A stretch of 64,000 nt of DNA from Pandoraea commovens (GTDB lineage: Bacteria > Pseudomonadota > Gammaproteobacteria > Burkholderiales > Burkholderiaceae): the NCBI RefSeq assembly GCF_902459615.1, contig NZ_CABPSA010000001.1, positions 1,178,001 to 1,242,000 of the forward strand, read 5' to 3'. The notes below the pieces were generated by a model that had not been told where the DNA came from, ran no database searches, and was given only the letters and a program-made list of their open reading frames with translations. The position numbers and the translations under genes were made by a program. This document shows, piece by piece, positions 7,989 to 16,561 of this stretch; position 1 is the first letter of the stretch; the number at the start of each line of letters is the position of its first letter.

Positions 7989-8345
7989 TTACTTCGCTGC
8001 CGCAATCACGGCGATCTCGACGAGCAGGTCCGGCGCGGCCAGACGCGACTCCACCGTCGCGCGCGTCGGCGTGTTGCCCGGGCTCGTCCAGGCGTCCCAC
8101 ACGGCGTTCATACCGGCGAAATCCGACTCGATGTCCTTGAGCCACACCTGTGCCGACAGCAGACGCGATTTGTCGATACCAGCGTCCTTCAGATAGCCAT
8201 CGATCTTGGCCAGCACCTGCTGCGTCTGGCCGGTGATGTCCTGGCTGCGGTCGTCGGCCGTCTGGCCGCCGATGTAGACCGTGCCGTTATGCACCACGAC
8301 ACGGCTCATCCGTGCATTCGTGTGATGGCGTTGAATGTCGCTCAT
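7989..8345 (-). CDS. RidA/YjgF-family imine deaminase
   Basis: A 118-residue single-domain Rid protein. Members hydrolyse reactive enamine/imine intermediates to ketoacid and ammonia. Visible family features are VVVHNGTVYIGGQTADD near the start, the DITGQTQQVLAKID helix and PTRATVESRLAAPDLLVEI, which carries the substrate-carboxylate-binding Arg and the conserved Glu. It is the last gene of an operon for an amine-oxidising flavoenzyme, where an imine product is exactly what would be formed; this supports a catabolic role and not general housekeeping. Confidence 0.9.
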   Translation of the reverse strand: MSDIQRHHTNARMSRVVVHNGTVYIGGQTADDRSQDITGQTQQVLAKIDGYLKDAGIDKSRLLSAQVWLKDIESDFAGMNAVWDAWTSPGNTPTRATVESRLAAPDLLVEIAVIAAAK

Positions 8346-8414
8346 TACTGCGTCTCCAAAAAGGAATAAAAAGGGGAATAAAAAGTAGCAGGCGAGAGGC
8401 GCGAGCCGTCTCGC

Positions 8415-9848
8415 CTACTTGGGGAAACCTGCTCGTTCGCTCAGGAATTCGGGGGTGTCGACGGCCGAGGCGAGTTCGCCCAGCGTCACCGGCTTGATCG
8501 GCGGACGGATGCGGTAGTAGCCCACTTCCGGCACCGCGCACCCTTGCGCTTGCGCCAGCAACTCGGCGACGGTCATACCGCAGAAGCGGCCCTGACACGG
8601 CCCCATGCCGCAGCGCGAGAAACTCTTGGTCTGGTTCGGGCCGACGCAACCCAGTCCCGCCATACGACGCACGTCGCCCGCCGTCACCTCCTCGCAACGG
8701 CACACGATAGTGCTGTCATCGGCAGGTGCGCGGAAGCCGTCCGCCGGTCGGTAAAGCGCGTCGAGGAACGGACGAATCGACGTGTGGGCCGCCAGCTCGC
8801 GGCGCAACGACAGCGCACGCGAATCCCGCTTTGCCGTGTCGAGTTTGCCGAGCGTCGCGGCGGCCTGCGTGGCCGCGAGGCGCCCGGACGGCTCGGCTGC
8901 CAAGGCGCCGCCAATACCCGCACCGTCCCCTGCGACGAAAATGCCCGGCACGCTCGTCTCGCCCCATGCGTCGGTCTTCGGCCGCCAGCACAGTTGCGCT
9001 TCGTCCCAAACATGCTCGCAACCGATCGAGCGCGTGGCCTGCGTGTTCGGAATCACGCCCTGATGCAGCAGCACGAGCGCCGTATCGATGCGCTGCGTCT
9101 TGCCCTCCACGACGTATTCGATGGCCTCGGCCTGCGTCGCGCCGACGACGCGCAGCGACGTCACATGCTTCACGTGTTGCACGCCTGCCGCGCGAATCGC
9201 TCGCAGTAGCTTGAGACCCTTCATCAGATAGGACGGTGCACGCAACGCCCCGCCCACATGACGCAGCGCCTCACGGCGTCCATCCGGCTCGGCGGTGTCG
9301 AGAATTGCCCGCACCGGCACACCGGCGTTGATCAGTTGCCACGCGAACAGATACAGCAGCGGCCCACATCCGGCCAGCACCGCCGGTGTGTCCGGCACGA
9401 GCGCCGACGCTTTGAGCAGCGTCTGCGCCGCCCCCACGCCCATCACGCCCGGCAACGTCCAGCCCGGAATCGGGAACGGACGCTCCTGCGCACCGCTTGC
9501 CAGCACGATGGCCCCGGCCTCGATCTGCAACGTTCCGCCACCCGCGCTTTGCCGTGTGACGGAGACACGCTTGTCGGTACCGATCTGCCACGCCAGCGTT
9601 TGCGGCCAATAGGCAATATCTGCTTCCGTGAAGGCATCGACGAGTGCACGCCCGCGCAGATAGTCCGGCCCGAGTACGCCCGGATCGGCCAGCGGCGAGC
9701 GGCTCACGCTTCGGTAAATCTGCCCGCCGGGCAGCGTGTTTTCATCGACGACGAGCGGCGTCAGGCCATGACGCTTCGCTTCAAGCGCCGCCGCGAGTCC
9801 CGCAGGACCGGCGCCGACGACCAACAAATCCACACGCATCGAACTCAT
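8415..9848 (-). CDS. FAD/NAD-binding oxidoreductase, alpha subunit (HcnB/OoxA/LhpF-like)
   Basis: The protein has 477 residues. It opens with an FAD-binding Rossmann motif (VVGAGPAGLAAALEAKRHG) and carries a second nucleotide-binding fold in the middle. The C-terminal BFD-like [2Fe-2S] region has cysteines in CRCEEV and CGMGPCQGRFC. This architecture is that of the large subunit of heteromeric hydrogen-cyanide synthase, opine dehydrogenase and D-hydroxyproline dehydrogenase. Its start overlaps the stop of the small iron-sulfur subunit gene (ATGA). Together with the genes at 9845 and 10131 it probably forms one complex that passes electrons from substrate to FAD, iron-sulfur centre and the respiratory chain. 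Confidence 0.88.
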   Translation of the reverse strand: MSSMRVDLLVVGAGPAGLAAALEAKRHGLTPLVVDENTLPGGQIYRSVSRSPLADPGVLGPDYLRGRALVDAFTEADIAYWPQTLAWQIGTDKRVSVTRQSAGGGTLQIEAGAIVLASGAQERPFPIPGWTLPGVMGVGAAQTLLKASALVPDTPAVLAGCGPLLYLFAWQLINAGVPVRAILDTAEPDGRREALRHVGGALRAPSYLMKGLKLLRAIRAAGVQHVKHVTSLRVVGATQAEAIEYVVEGKTQRIDTALVLLHQGVIPNTQATRSIGCEHVWDEAQLCWRPKTDAWGETSVPGIFVAGDGAGIGGALAAEPSGRLAATQAAATLGKLDTAKRDSRALSLRRELAAHTSIRPFLDALYRPADGFRAPADDSTIVCRCEEVTAGDVRRMAGLGCVGPNQTKSFSRCGMGPCQGRFCGMTVAELLAQAQGCAVPEVGYYRIRPPIKPVTLGELASAVDTPEFLSERAGFPK

Positions 9849-10153
9849 GCCACACTCCTTGCGCCGTCCATGCGACGCACTTGCATTCCCTCGCGCACGG
9901 GCGTCATGCAGCCCTGCCGGTTCGGAACACCGTCGATCTCCACGAGACAATCGAAGCACACACCCATCATGCAGAACGGTGCGCGCTCGCTGCCCGTCAC
10001 AGGCGTGGTGCGGCACGCCGTCACGCCAGAGAAGAGCAAGGCGGCCGCCACGTTCATATCCGTGGGCACATCGACCGGCATGTCGTCGATGAACATCCGC
10101 ACCGTCGCGCCATCCTTGCGCGCCAGCGACTTAAGCAGCGAAACGTTTGGCAT
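9845..10153 (-). CDS. [2Fe-2S] ferredoxin-like subunit (HcnA/LhpE-like)
   Basis: A 102-residue protein with the motif CMMGVCFDCLVEIDG and a further Cys in RQGCMTPV, binding a plant-type [2Fe-2S] cluster. It matches the small subunit of HcnABC/opine-dehydrogenase-type complexes. I chose the ATG at 10151-10153, which makes the gene overlap the end of the upstream flavoprotein gene by 23 bp; the longer frame upstream only shadows that gene. Confidence 0.85.
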   Translation of the reverse strand: MPNVSLLKSLARKDGATVRMFIDDMPVDVPTDMNVAAALLFSGVTACRTTPVTGSERAPFCMMGVCFDCLVEIDGVPNRQGCMTPVREGMQVRRMDGARSVA

Positions 10154-11234
10154 AGAAATGGTCCAGAAGCGCGGGGCGTTCTGCGCCGAGAATCCACGGC
10201 GCGATGGTTTCACAATGTGCGGCGGCCAGCGTCACGCCGCTGTGGCAGGTCGCGAGGAACGCGCCCGGACAAGATTCCGAGGCTTCGTAGATCGGCAGGC
10301 CGTCGCCCGTCATCACACGCAGCGCACCCCATGCGCGCACGATGCGTACATTCTTGAGAATGGGGAACGGCGCAATCCCGCGTCGGGCGATGTCGGCGAG
10401 CACGTCCGGCGTCACACCGTCGTTGAAGCCGACGTCCTCTGCCGAGTCGCCAAGCATGACCGAGCCTTCGACGGTCTGACGCACGTAAATCGTCGGATAG
10501 TCGAGGAACGGTTTAACGCGCTCCGTCACGATGATCTGGCCACGCAGCGGCTTGACGGGCGCGCTCAGTCCCACCATCGGCGCGAGTTCGCGATTACCCA
10601 GCCCTGCGGCAAGCACCACGCGCCCGGCTTCGAACGACGTGTCACCCATGCTCACCCGAAACGCACCGCTGCCCAGCTGACGGATGTCCGTCACCCGCAC
10701 GTTCGGCGCGTACTCGCCGCCCGCCTGCTCGAATGCAGCGAACAGCGCGCGCAGCGTGTACAGCGGGCTCACGTGCCCGTCGTTCGGCGAATAGATCGCC
10801 CCGTACACGTCGGGGCCGATGGCGGGCAGACGCTCAGTCAGCGCATCGTGATCGAGCACCTCATAGACCAGCGCTGGCTCGGCTTCCTTGAGCTTGCGCA
10901 TGCTCTCGACCTTGACGGCCAGTTCGTCGGCCGTCTGCGCGATGTTGAAACCGCCGGGGCGCTGAAAACCGACGTCCACGCCGGTACGCGCGAACAGCTC
11001 GTCGGCCATCCCCTGCCACGTGTTCGCCGAGTGCAGCGACCAGCGCGCATAGTTGGTGCAGGTGCCTCCCTTGCCCTGTACCCAGACCAACCCGAAGTTG
11101 CCGCGTGCGGCTCTCAGCGAGTTGTCTTCGCCATCGCAAACGACGACGCGTTGTCCGCGCTTGGCAAGCCCGTAGGCGATTGCCATGCCGACGAGGCCAC
11201 CGCCGATGACGGCGATATCGTATGTCTTTTGCAT
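10131..11234 (-). CDS. FAD-dependent amine/amino-acid oxidoreductase, beta subunit (DadA/HcnC-like)
   Basis: This is a 367-residue DAO-family flavoprotein. The FAD motif IAVIGGGLVGMAIAYGLAKRG is at the N-terminus, and a C-terminal motif RAWGALRVMTGDGLPIYE precedes a final ATCHSGVTLAAA that contacts FAD. Members oxidise the C-N bond of D-amino acids, hydroxyproline, sarcosine or opines to an imine. It is probably the catalytic subunit of the three-part enzyme in this operon. The substrate cannot be read from sequence. Confidence 0.85.
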   Translation of the reverse strand: MQKTYDIAVIGGGLVGMAIAYGLAKRGQRVVVCDGEDNSLRAARGNFGLVWVQGKGGTCTNYARWSLHSANTWQGMADELFARTGVDVGFQRPGGFNIAQTADELAVKVESMRKLKEAEPALVYEVLDHDALTERLPAIGPDVYGAIYSPNDGHVSPLYTLRALFAAFEQAGGEYAPNVRVTDIRQLGSGAFRVSMGDTSFEAGRVVLAAGLGNRELAPMVGLSAPVKPLRGQIIVTERVKPFLDYPTIYVRQTVEGSVMLGDSAEDVGFNDGVTPDVLADIARRGIAPFPILKNVRIVRAWGALRVMTGDGLPIYEASESCPGAFLATCHSGVTLAAAHCETIAPWILGAERPALLDHFYAKRFAA

Positions 11235-11237
11235 GTT

Positions 11238-12053
11238 TTAGTGATTTCCAACCAGAACCTTGTTCAATCCGTAGATGCGGTCGAGGATCAGCATGACCGC
11301 CAGCGTCACCCCGATGAGCAACGTTGAAATCGCGGCGACGCTCGGATCGACCGTCTCGCTCATATTCATGTAGATGCGCACCGGCAGCGTGATCGTCTCG
11401 GGAGACGTGACGAAAATCGTGGCCGTCAGTTCGTCGAAGCTGTTGATGAACGCCAGCACCCAGCCGCCCGCCACGCCCGGCAAAATCGCGGGCAGTGTGA
11501 TGCGACGGAATGTCGTCCAGCGCCCTGCCCCCAGCGAGCGCGCAGCACGCTCACCTTCGTCTGCCTGCCCCACGAGCGCCGCCATGATCAGGCGCAGCGC
11601 ATAAGGGAAGATCAGCAGCGCGTGGCAGGCGACCAGACTCTCGAACGAGCCGCCCATGTCAAGCAGCGTGAACAGACGCAGGAAAGCGATACCCAGCACC
11701 ACCGGCGGGATCATCAGCGGCGAGAGCAAGAACGAGTTGATCGCGTCGCGCCCCGGAAACCGGTAGCGCGCCAGTCCCATGGCGGTGGGCACGGCAAGCG
11801 CCGTCGACACCGTCGCCGACATCACGCCCAGCCACAGACTCGTGCGCAACGCCGACTGAAAGTCCTCGTCGCTCATGAGCGATTCGAACCAGCGCAGCGA
11901 GAAGTGCTTCGTCGGAATCGAGAGGAAGTTGTCCGGCGTGAACGCCACCAGACACACGACGACCAGCGGCGCAAGGATAAAGACGAGAAACAGCACGTGG
12001 AACGCCAGCGCGCCCGCGCCGTTGCGATCGTACTGAGAATCGAGCTGATTCAT
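11238..12053 (-). CDS. ABC transporter permease (PotC-like)
   Basis: A 271-residue inner-membrane protein with about six helices. The cytoplasmic EAA loop reads ERAARSLGAGRWTTFRRITLP, the coupling motif to the ATPase. It resembles the second permease of spermidine/putrescine-type (PotABCD) importers. It follows the first permease by 14 bp and precedes the flavoprotein gene by 3 bp. Confidence 0.9.
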   Translation of the reverse strand: MNQLDSQYDRNGAGALAFHVLFLVFILAPLVVVCLVAFTPDNFLSIPTKHFSLRWFESLMSDEDFQSALRTSLWLGVMSATVSTALAVPTAMGLARYRFPGRDAINSFLLSPLMIPPVVLGIAFLRLFTLLDMGGSFESLVACHALLIFPYALRLIMAALVGQADEGERAARSLGAGRWTTFRRITLPAILPGVAGGWVLAFINSFDELTATIFVTSPETITLPVRIYMNMSETVDPSVAAISTLLIGVTLAVMLILDRIYGLNKVLVGNH

Positions 12054-12067
12054 GTGATGGCCTCCCG

Positions 12068-13006
12068 TCAGCCGAGACGGCGCGTGAAGCGCTTCTCAAG
12101 GGCGCGGTTGTATCCGCTGATGATGAGCACGTTGACGATCAGCAGCACGATGGCAATCGCCGCGCCCAGCGGCCAGTTCAGCGTGCCGAGGAATTCGTCG
12201 TACGCCGTGGTCGCCACGACTTTCAGACGGCGTCCGCCGATGAGCGCCGGTGTCGCGAAGGCGCTCGCCGTGAGGGCGAACACGATCAGGCTGCCCGAGA
12301 GAATGCCTGGCGTGATCTGCGGCAGCACCACGCGCCACATCACGGTGGCACGACCTGCGCCGAGCGAGCGGGCCGCGTGCGCCACGGCGGGGTCCAGCCG
12401 CGTGAGCGACGTCCACACCGACAGCACCAGCAACGGCACGAGGACATGCACCAGCGCCACCGTCACGGCACCCATCGTGAACAGCATCTGCAACGGATGA
12501 TCGATGAGGCCGAGCTTCGTGAGCACGGCATTGATCAGCCCTTCCCGGCCCAGCAGAATCGACCAGCCGAGCGTGCGCACGACGACCGAGATCAGCAACG
12601 GACCGAGCACGAGTACCAGACACAGCGAACGCCACGGATCGCGCATGCGGAACAGAAAGTACGCCTCTGGCACGCCGATCAGCACACACAGCAGTGTCAC
12701 GCCGACCGACAGCAGCAACGTGCGCAGGAAGATCTCGTAGAAGTAGCTGTCCGTGAGAATGTCGACGTAATGCTGCAACGACACCGTCGGCAGAATGCCG
12801 CCCGAGTTCGGATCGAAGCCGTGCAGACTGAGGACAAACGTCAGTACGAGCGGCACCGCCAGCAGTACGAGGAAGTAGAGCGTCGCAGGCGCGACCAGCG
12901 CCCATGCCGAGCGACGCTGAGCGGCGACCTCGGGCGATACCGATGCCGTAGGCTTCGCTGTTTCCACGCTCGGCACCCCCGGTGGCGTAGACGTCGCGGC
13001 GTTCAT
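12068..13006 (-). CDS. ABC transporter permease (PotB-like)
   Basis: A 312-residue inner-membrane protein. After a Pro/Thr-rich cytoplasmic leader of ~30 residues come about six helices and the EAA loop AHAARSLGAGRATVMWRVVLPQ. It pairs with the permease at 11238. Its start overlaps the ATPase stop (ATGA), so the two are translationally coupled. Confidence 0.9.
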   Translation of the reverse strand: MNAATSTPPGVPSVETAKPTASVSPEVAAQRRSAWALVAPATLYFLVLLAVPLVLTFVLSLHGFDPNSGGILPTVSLQHYVDILTDSYFYEIFLRTLLLSVGVTLLCVLIGVPEAYFLFRMRDPWRSLCLVLVLGPLLISVVVRTLGWSILLGREGLINAVLTKLGLIDHPLQMLFTMGAVTVALVHVLVPLLVLSVWTSLTRLDPAVAHAARSLGAGRATVMWRVVLPQITPGILSGSLIVFALTASAFATPALIGGRRLKVVATTAYDEFLGTLNWPLGAAIAIVLLIVNVLIISGYNRALEKRFTRRLG

Positions 13007-14088
13007 GCGCTCTCCTGCACGAGACGCAGCGCATCGTCAGCCCAGTCGAGACCGACGGCGTCGCCGTCATTGGCCGCGACCACACCGTCGTTGGACACGA
13101 GTACACGCAACTCACCCAGCGCGGTCGAAACGGTGAGCACCCAATGATTGCCGTGAAAGCTGCGCTGCGCGACACGTCCCGGCACGCGCCCGGCGGTCGC
13201 CGACGTGAGCCGGATACGCTCGGGCCGCAGACAGAACGTGACCGCTGAGTTCGCGGCCTGCGGCGACGCCAGCCCCGCCTGCGCAGGCGACACGACCAGT
13301 CGCAGTCCCTGCACTTCCAGCAGCGCCACGCCACCGCGCACGTCGAGCTGACCGGTGATGAGATTGGTCTGCCCGATGAAGTTAGCGGCGAACGTCGCGC
13401 GCGGGTCTTCGTACACTTCGTGCGGCGTGTCGATGCGAACCACACGTCCCGCGTTGAGCAGCACCACGCGATCGCTGATCGCGAGCGCTTCGGCCTGATC
13501 GTGCGTGACCATGATCGTGGTCGTGCCGACCTTACGCTGAATCGCACGCAACTCGTCCTGCATCTGTTCGCGCAGCTTGGCGTCGAGATTCGAGAGCGGT
13601 TCGTCGAGCAGCAGCACGGGCGGTGCAATGACCATCGCCCGCGCCAGCGCCACACGCTGACGCTGTCCGCCGGAGAGTTCACGCGGATAGCGTTGCGCAT
13701 GCGCACCGAGATGCACCAGCTCCAGCGCGTCCTTCACGCGACGTTGCTTCTCGCCAGCGTCTACGCGCCGCATGTCCAGACCGAACGCCACGTTCTGCGC
13801 CACCGTCATGTGCGGAAACAGCGCGTAGCTCTGGAAGACGATGCCCAGCCCGCGCTTTTCCGGCGGGACGGGCGTGAGGTCGCGGCCTTCGAGCAGAATC
13901 CGGCCGGACGTCGGGGCGACGAAACCCGCAATCATCTGCAACGTGGTCGTCTTGCCGCAGCCCGACGGACCCAGCAGGGAGATGAACTCGCCCTGCGCAA
14001 TCGAGAGATCGACGCCCTCGACCGCCACCGTGTCGCCAAAGCGCTTGCCGAGATTTTCAACGCGTAAGTAAGGGGTGCTGGTGCTCAT
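13003..14088 (-). CDS. ABC transporter ATPase (PotA-like)
   Basis: The protein has 361 residues, with Walker A GPSGCGKTT, signature LSGGQRQRVALARA and Walker B VLLLDEPLSNLD, then the D-loop and the H-loop (VTHDQAEA). A C-terminal TOBE domain (~residues 280-350) is typical of the Pot/Fbp/MalK subfamily. The ATG at 14086-14088 has AGGAG upstream; the longer frame starts at a TTG. It energises import through the two permeases just downstream. Confidence 0.93.
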   Translation of the reverse strand: MSTSTPYLRVENLGKRFGDTVAVEGVDLSIAQGEFISLLGPSGCGKTTTLQMIAGFVAPTSGRILLEGRDLTPVPPEKRGLGIVFQSYALFPHMTVAQNVAFGLDMRRVDAGEKQRRVKDALELVHLGAHAQRYPRELSGGQRQRVALARAMVIAPPVLLLDEPLSNLDAKLREQMQDELRAIQRKVGTTTIMVTHDQAEALAISDRVVLLNAGRVVRIDTPHEVYEDPRATFAANFIGQTNLITGQLDVRGGVALLEVQGLRLVVSPAQAGLASPQAANSAVTFCLRPERIRLTSATAGRVPGRVAQRSFHGNHWVLTVSTALGELRVLVSNDGVVAANDGDAVGLDWADDALRLVQESA

Positions 14089-14136
14089 GTCGCTTGTGTT
14101 CTCCTTGCCGCTCAACGTCCGAATTCACTTAATCGC

Positions 14137-15201
14137 TTAGCGCTCGATCTGACGATTCCAGCGCTGCGTCCATTCGGCACGCTTGGCGTTCACGACATCC
14201 CAGTCGACACGCACGAGCTTGTCGATCTGTGCGGGCGACGGTACGCGCGCGGCGACCGACATCGACAACTGGGTCTTCTTGTTGGACGGTGCCACGCCCT
14301 GGCTTTCGGCCAGCACGGCTTGCGTCTGCGGCGAGAGAATCATCTGGATGAACTTCTGCGCGAGGGCATCGTTGGCCGACTTGTCGACCACGCACATGCC
14401 CATGCCGAGCGCCACCGCGCCTTCCTTCGGATAGACGAACTCGACCGGAATGCCCTGCTGACGCAGCGCCTGCACACGGCCATTACCCCATACCGCCAGC
14501 GCGACTTCGTCGGCCTGGAACAGCTCGGCGATCTTGCCCGGCGACGGATCGAACGACAGCACGTTCGGGGCAATCTTTTCCATCTCCTTGAAGCCCGGAT
14601 CGATGTTGCTGTCGCTGCCGCCGTTAAGCTTCGACTCGACGAGCAGCGCATGCAGACCGTACGTGTTCTTGATGCTCGGCATCACGAGCTTGCCCTTGTA
14701 CTTCGGGTCGGAGAGTTCCTTCCACGACGTCGGCGCGGGCCATCCCTTCGACTGGAACAGACGCGTGTTGTAGGCGATGCCGGTCGCGATCAGACCGGCC
14801 GCCACAGCGTTGCCGCTCTTGAACTTCGCGATGTCGTAGAGATCCTGATAGACCGGCGCGTCGGCGAGCTTGCCGCAGAAGCCCATCTGGATGGCTTGAT
14901 ACATCGGACCGTCGTCGAGGAAGACCACGTCCATGCCAGCCTTACCCTTTTGCGCCTGAAGCTTCGCGAGCGTCGTCGTGGAGTCGCCCGGCACGATCAC
15001 AACCTTGGTGCCCGGGTTGGCCCGCTCGAAGCCGGGAATGACGTCTTTCTTCAACATCTGTTCGAACGAACCGCCGTACGCGCCGACATACAGCGTCGTA
15101 TCGGCATGCGCGGCGGCAGCGCCAAAAACCAATCCCGCACCGACAGAAATCGCGGCGGCACGGCCAAGCTTGCGAAGCGTTTGGGGGACGACAGTCTTCA
15201 T
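14137..15201 (-). CDS. ABC transporter periplasmic solute-binding protein (family 1, PotD-like)
   Basis: The protein has 354 residues. The signal peptide has basic residues, then a hydrophobic stretch ending AAAAHA-DTTLYVG. The mature protein has the LYVGAYGGSFEQMLKKDVIPGFE start and the long alpha/beta fold of family-1 binding proteins for polyamines or related small molecules. It is the first gene of the eight-gene operon and defines its specificity, which I cannot determine. The LysR gene is divergent across a 171-bp promoter region. Confidence 0.9.
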   Translation of the reverse strand: MKTVVPQTLRKLGRAAAISVGAGLVFGAAAAHADTTLYVGAYGGSFEQMLKKDVIPGFERANPGTKVVIVPGDSTTTLAKLQAQKGKAGMDVVFLDDGPMYQAIQMGFCGKLADAPVYQDLYDIAKFKSGNAVAAGLIATGIAYNTRLFQSKGWPAPTSWKELSDPKYKGKLVMPSIKNTYGLHALLVESKLNGGSDSNIDPGFKEMEKIAPNVLSFDPSPGKIAELFQADEVALAVWGNGRVQALRQQGIPVEFVYPKEGAVALGMGMCVVDKSANDALAQKFIQMILSPQTQAVLAESQGVAPSNKKTQLSMSVAARVPSPAQIDKLVRVDWDVVNAKRAEWTQRWNRQIER

Positions 15202-15372
15202 CGGGAAGCTCCTTGCGTGATGCAGTGTTATGTGATGTTATGGCCCGGCATTACGAAAAAAATGAAACTATTGCGTGGTTTTCGTAGAGTCATTTTCGAC
15301 ACACGCACGGTCAAATCACATTTTTTTGCTCCGCCATACGCAAATGTTATGGGGGAGCGGAGACAAGCTTCG

Positions 15373-16263
15373 ATGAAGATCCGGCAGTTGGAGGCATTTC
15401 GCGCGCTGATCCTGCGTCAGACGGTCACTCGCGCGGCGGACATGCTCCACATCTCGCAACCGGCCGTCACGCGACTGATCAACGATCTGGAAGCCGACGT
15501 AGGGTTTTCCTTATTCGACCGGAGCAACGGCCGACTGAATCCGACGCCCGAGGCGATGGTGCTGTTCGAGGAAGTGGAGCGCTCGTTTGCGGGCATCGAC
15601 CGCATCGCGCAGACCGCCGAGCAGATCAAATCGTTGCGACGCGGCTCGCTGCACATCGCAGGTGCGCCCGCGCTTGCGCTGGAGTTTCTGCCCACCACGC
15701 TGACGGGCTTCATGCGCGAGCACCCCGGCGTGAGCACGACGCTGCTGATTCATGCGTCGAGCATCGTGGTGGATATGGTGGTCGGGCGTCGTTGCGATGT
15801 GGGCTTCATCGCGCACCCGCTCACGCATGCGGGGGCCAACGTCGAGATACTGCACCGCGCCCCCATGCGCTGCATCCTGCCGCTGGGCCACCGTCTCGCC
15901 GACCGGGACGTCATCCGACCGGAGGACCTGCGCGACGAATCCTTCATTTCCTATCCGAAGGAATTCGATAATCGGATGTACATCGACCGGCTCTTTGCCG
16001 AGCGGCAGATCGATCGGGTGATGAGCGCAGAATCCCAGTTGTCGGCAGCGATATGCGTGCTGGTCCAGCACGGCGCCGGGGTAGCGATCATCGATCAGGT
16101 CACCGCGCGCTATGCGGCCGGTCGGGTGCTGGTCAAACCGTTCGAACCGGTCGTCATGTCAGGCTTCTCGCTGGTCACGTCCACGCAGCATCCACCCTCA
16201 CGGCTGGCACAGGCGTTCGTCGACTACACGAAACAACGCATGGTCGAGCTGCTGGCCGATTGA
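15373..16263 (+). CDS. LysR-type regulator (OccR/NocR-like) of the divergent transport/oxidation operon
   Basis: The protein has 296 residues: a winged helix-turn-helix (TRAADMLHISQPAVTRLINDLE) followed by a LysR substrate-binding domain. The start (MKIRQLEAFRALILRQTVTRAA) resembles opine-responsive OccR/NocR regulators, which agrees with the opine-dehydrogenase-like enzyme opposite. The ATG at 15373 has GGAGA 9 nt upstream; an ATG at 15349 would add eight residues. It probably activates the divergent operon when its substrate is present. Confidence 0.87.
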   Translation: MKIRQLEAFRALILRQTVTRAADMLHISQPAVTRLINDLEADVGFSLFDRSNGRLNPTPEAMVLFEEVERSFAGIDRIAQTAEQIKSLRRGSLHIAGAPALALEFLPTTLTGFMREHPGVSTTLLIHASSIVVDMVVGRRCDVGFIAHPLTHAGANVEILHRAPMRCILPLGHRLADRDVIRPEDLRDESFISYPKEFDNRMYIDRLFAERQIDRVMSAESQLSAAICVLVQHGAGVAIIDQVTARYAAGRVLVKPFEPVVMSGFSLVTSTQHPPSRLAQAFVDYTKQRMVELLAD

Positions 16264-16561
16264 GCCCACTTGAGCCTGACTTGCCAACGAAGCATGGCGA
16301 CGTCGGCCGCCCTGCCCCAAAACGACGCGTCATTGCCCCAACGCAGGGCGTCAGCATCAGGACTTTCCGTTTACGTCAACTAGCATCCCCACGCATTGCG
16401 TCTCGATACAGCAAGCCTTCAACAGGTCGATGCAAATTCCTCAAGTTTCTTTTGGCGGACTGAAGTGTTTTAAGCATGACAACGCGATTCCCGACAATTT
16501 TTCTCTCGGGCACGCCAGATGCATGAAACAACGAATTCGAGTTCGGCAACAGGAGCATGAA

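Noticed and set aside
8355-8385. Two further GGAATAA occurrences on the plus strand
   Set aside because: They sit in an A-rich tract between leftward operon genes, with no -10-like element at the right distance and no plus-strand gene downstream.
8415-11234. Hydrogen cyanide synthase (hcnABC)
   Set aside because: The three subunits are homologous to HcnABC, but the gene order differs and the genes are joined to an importer, RidA and an OccR/NocR-like regulator, which favours catabolism of an amino or imino compound.
9258-11327. A 689-codon open frame on the plus strand
   Set aside because: It lies antisense to the flavoprotein and ferredoxin genes, has His/Arg-rich low-complexity translation and no domain. 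High GC content creates such shadows.
12096-13706. A 536-codon open frame on the minus strand
   Set aside because: It is a shifted frame through the ABC ATPase and permease genes, which have complete motifs in their own frames.
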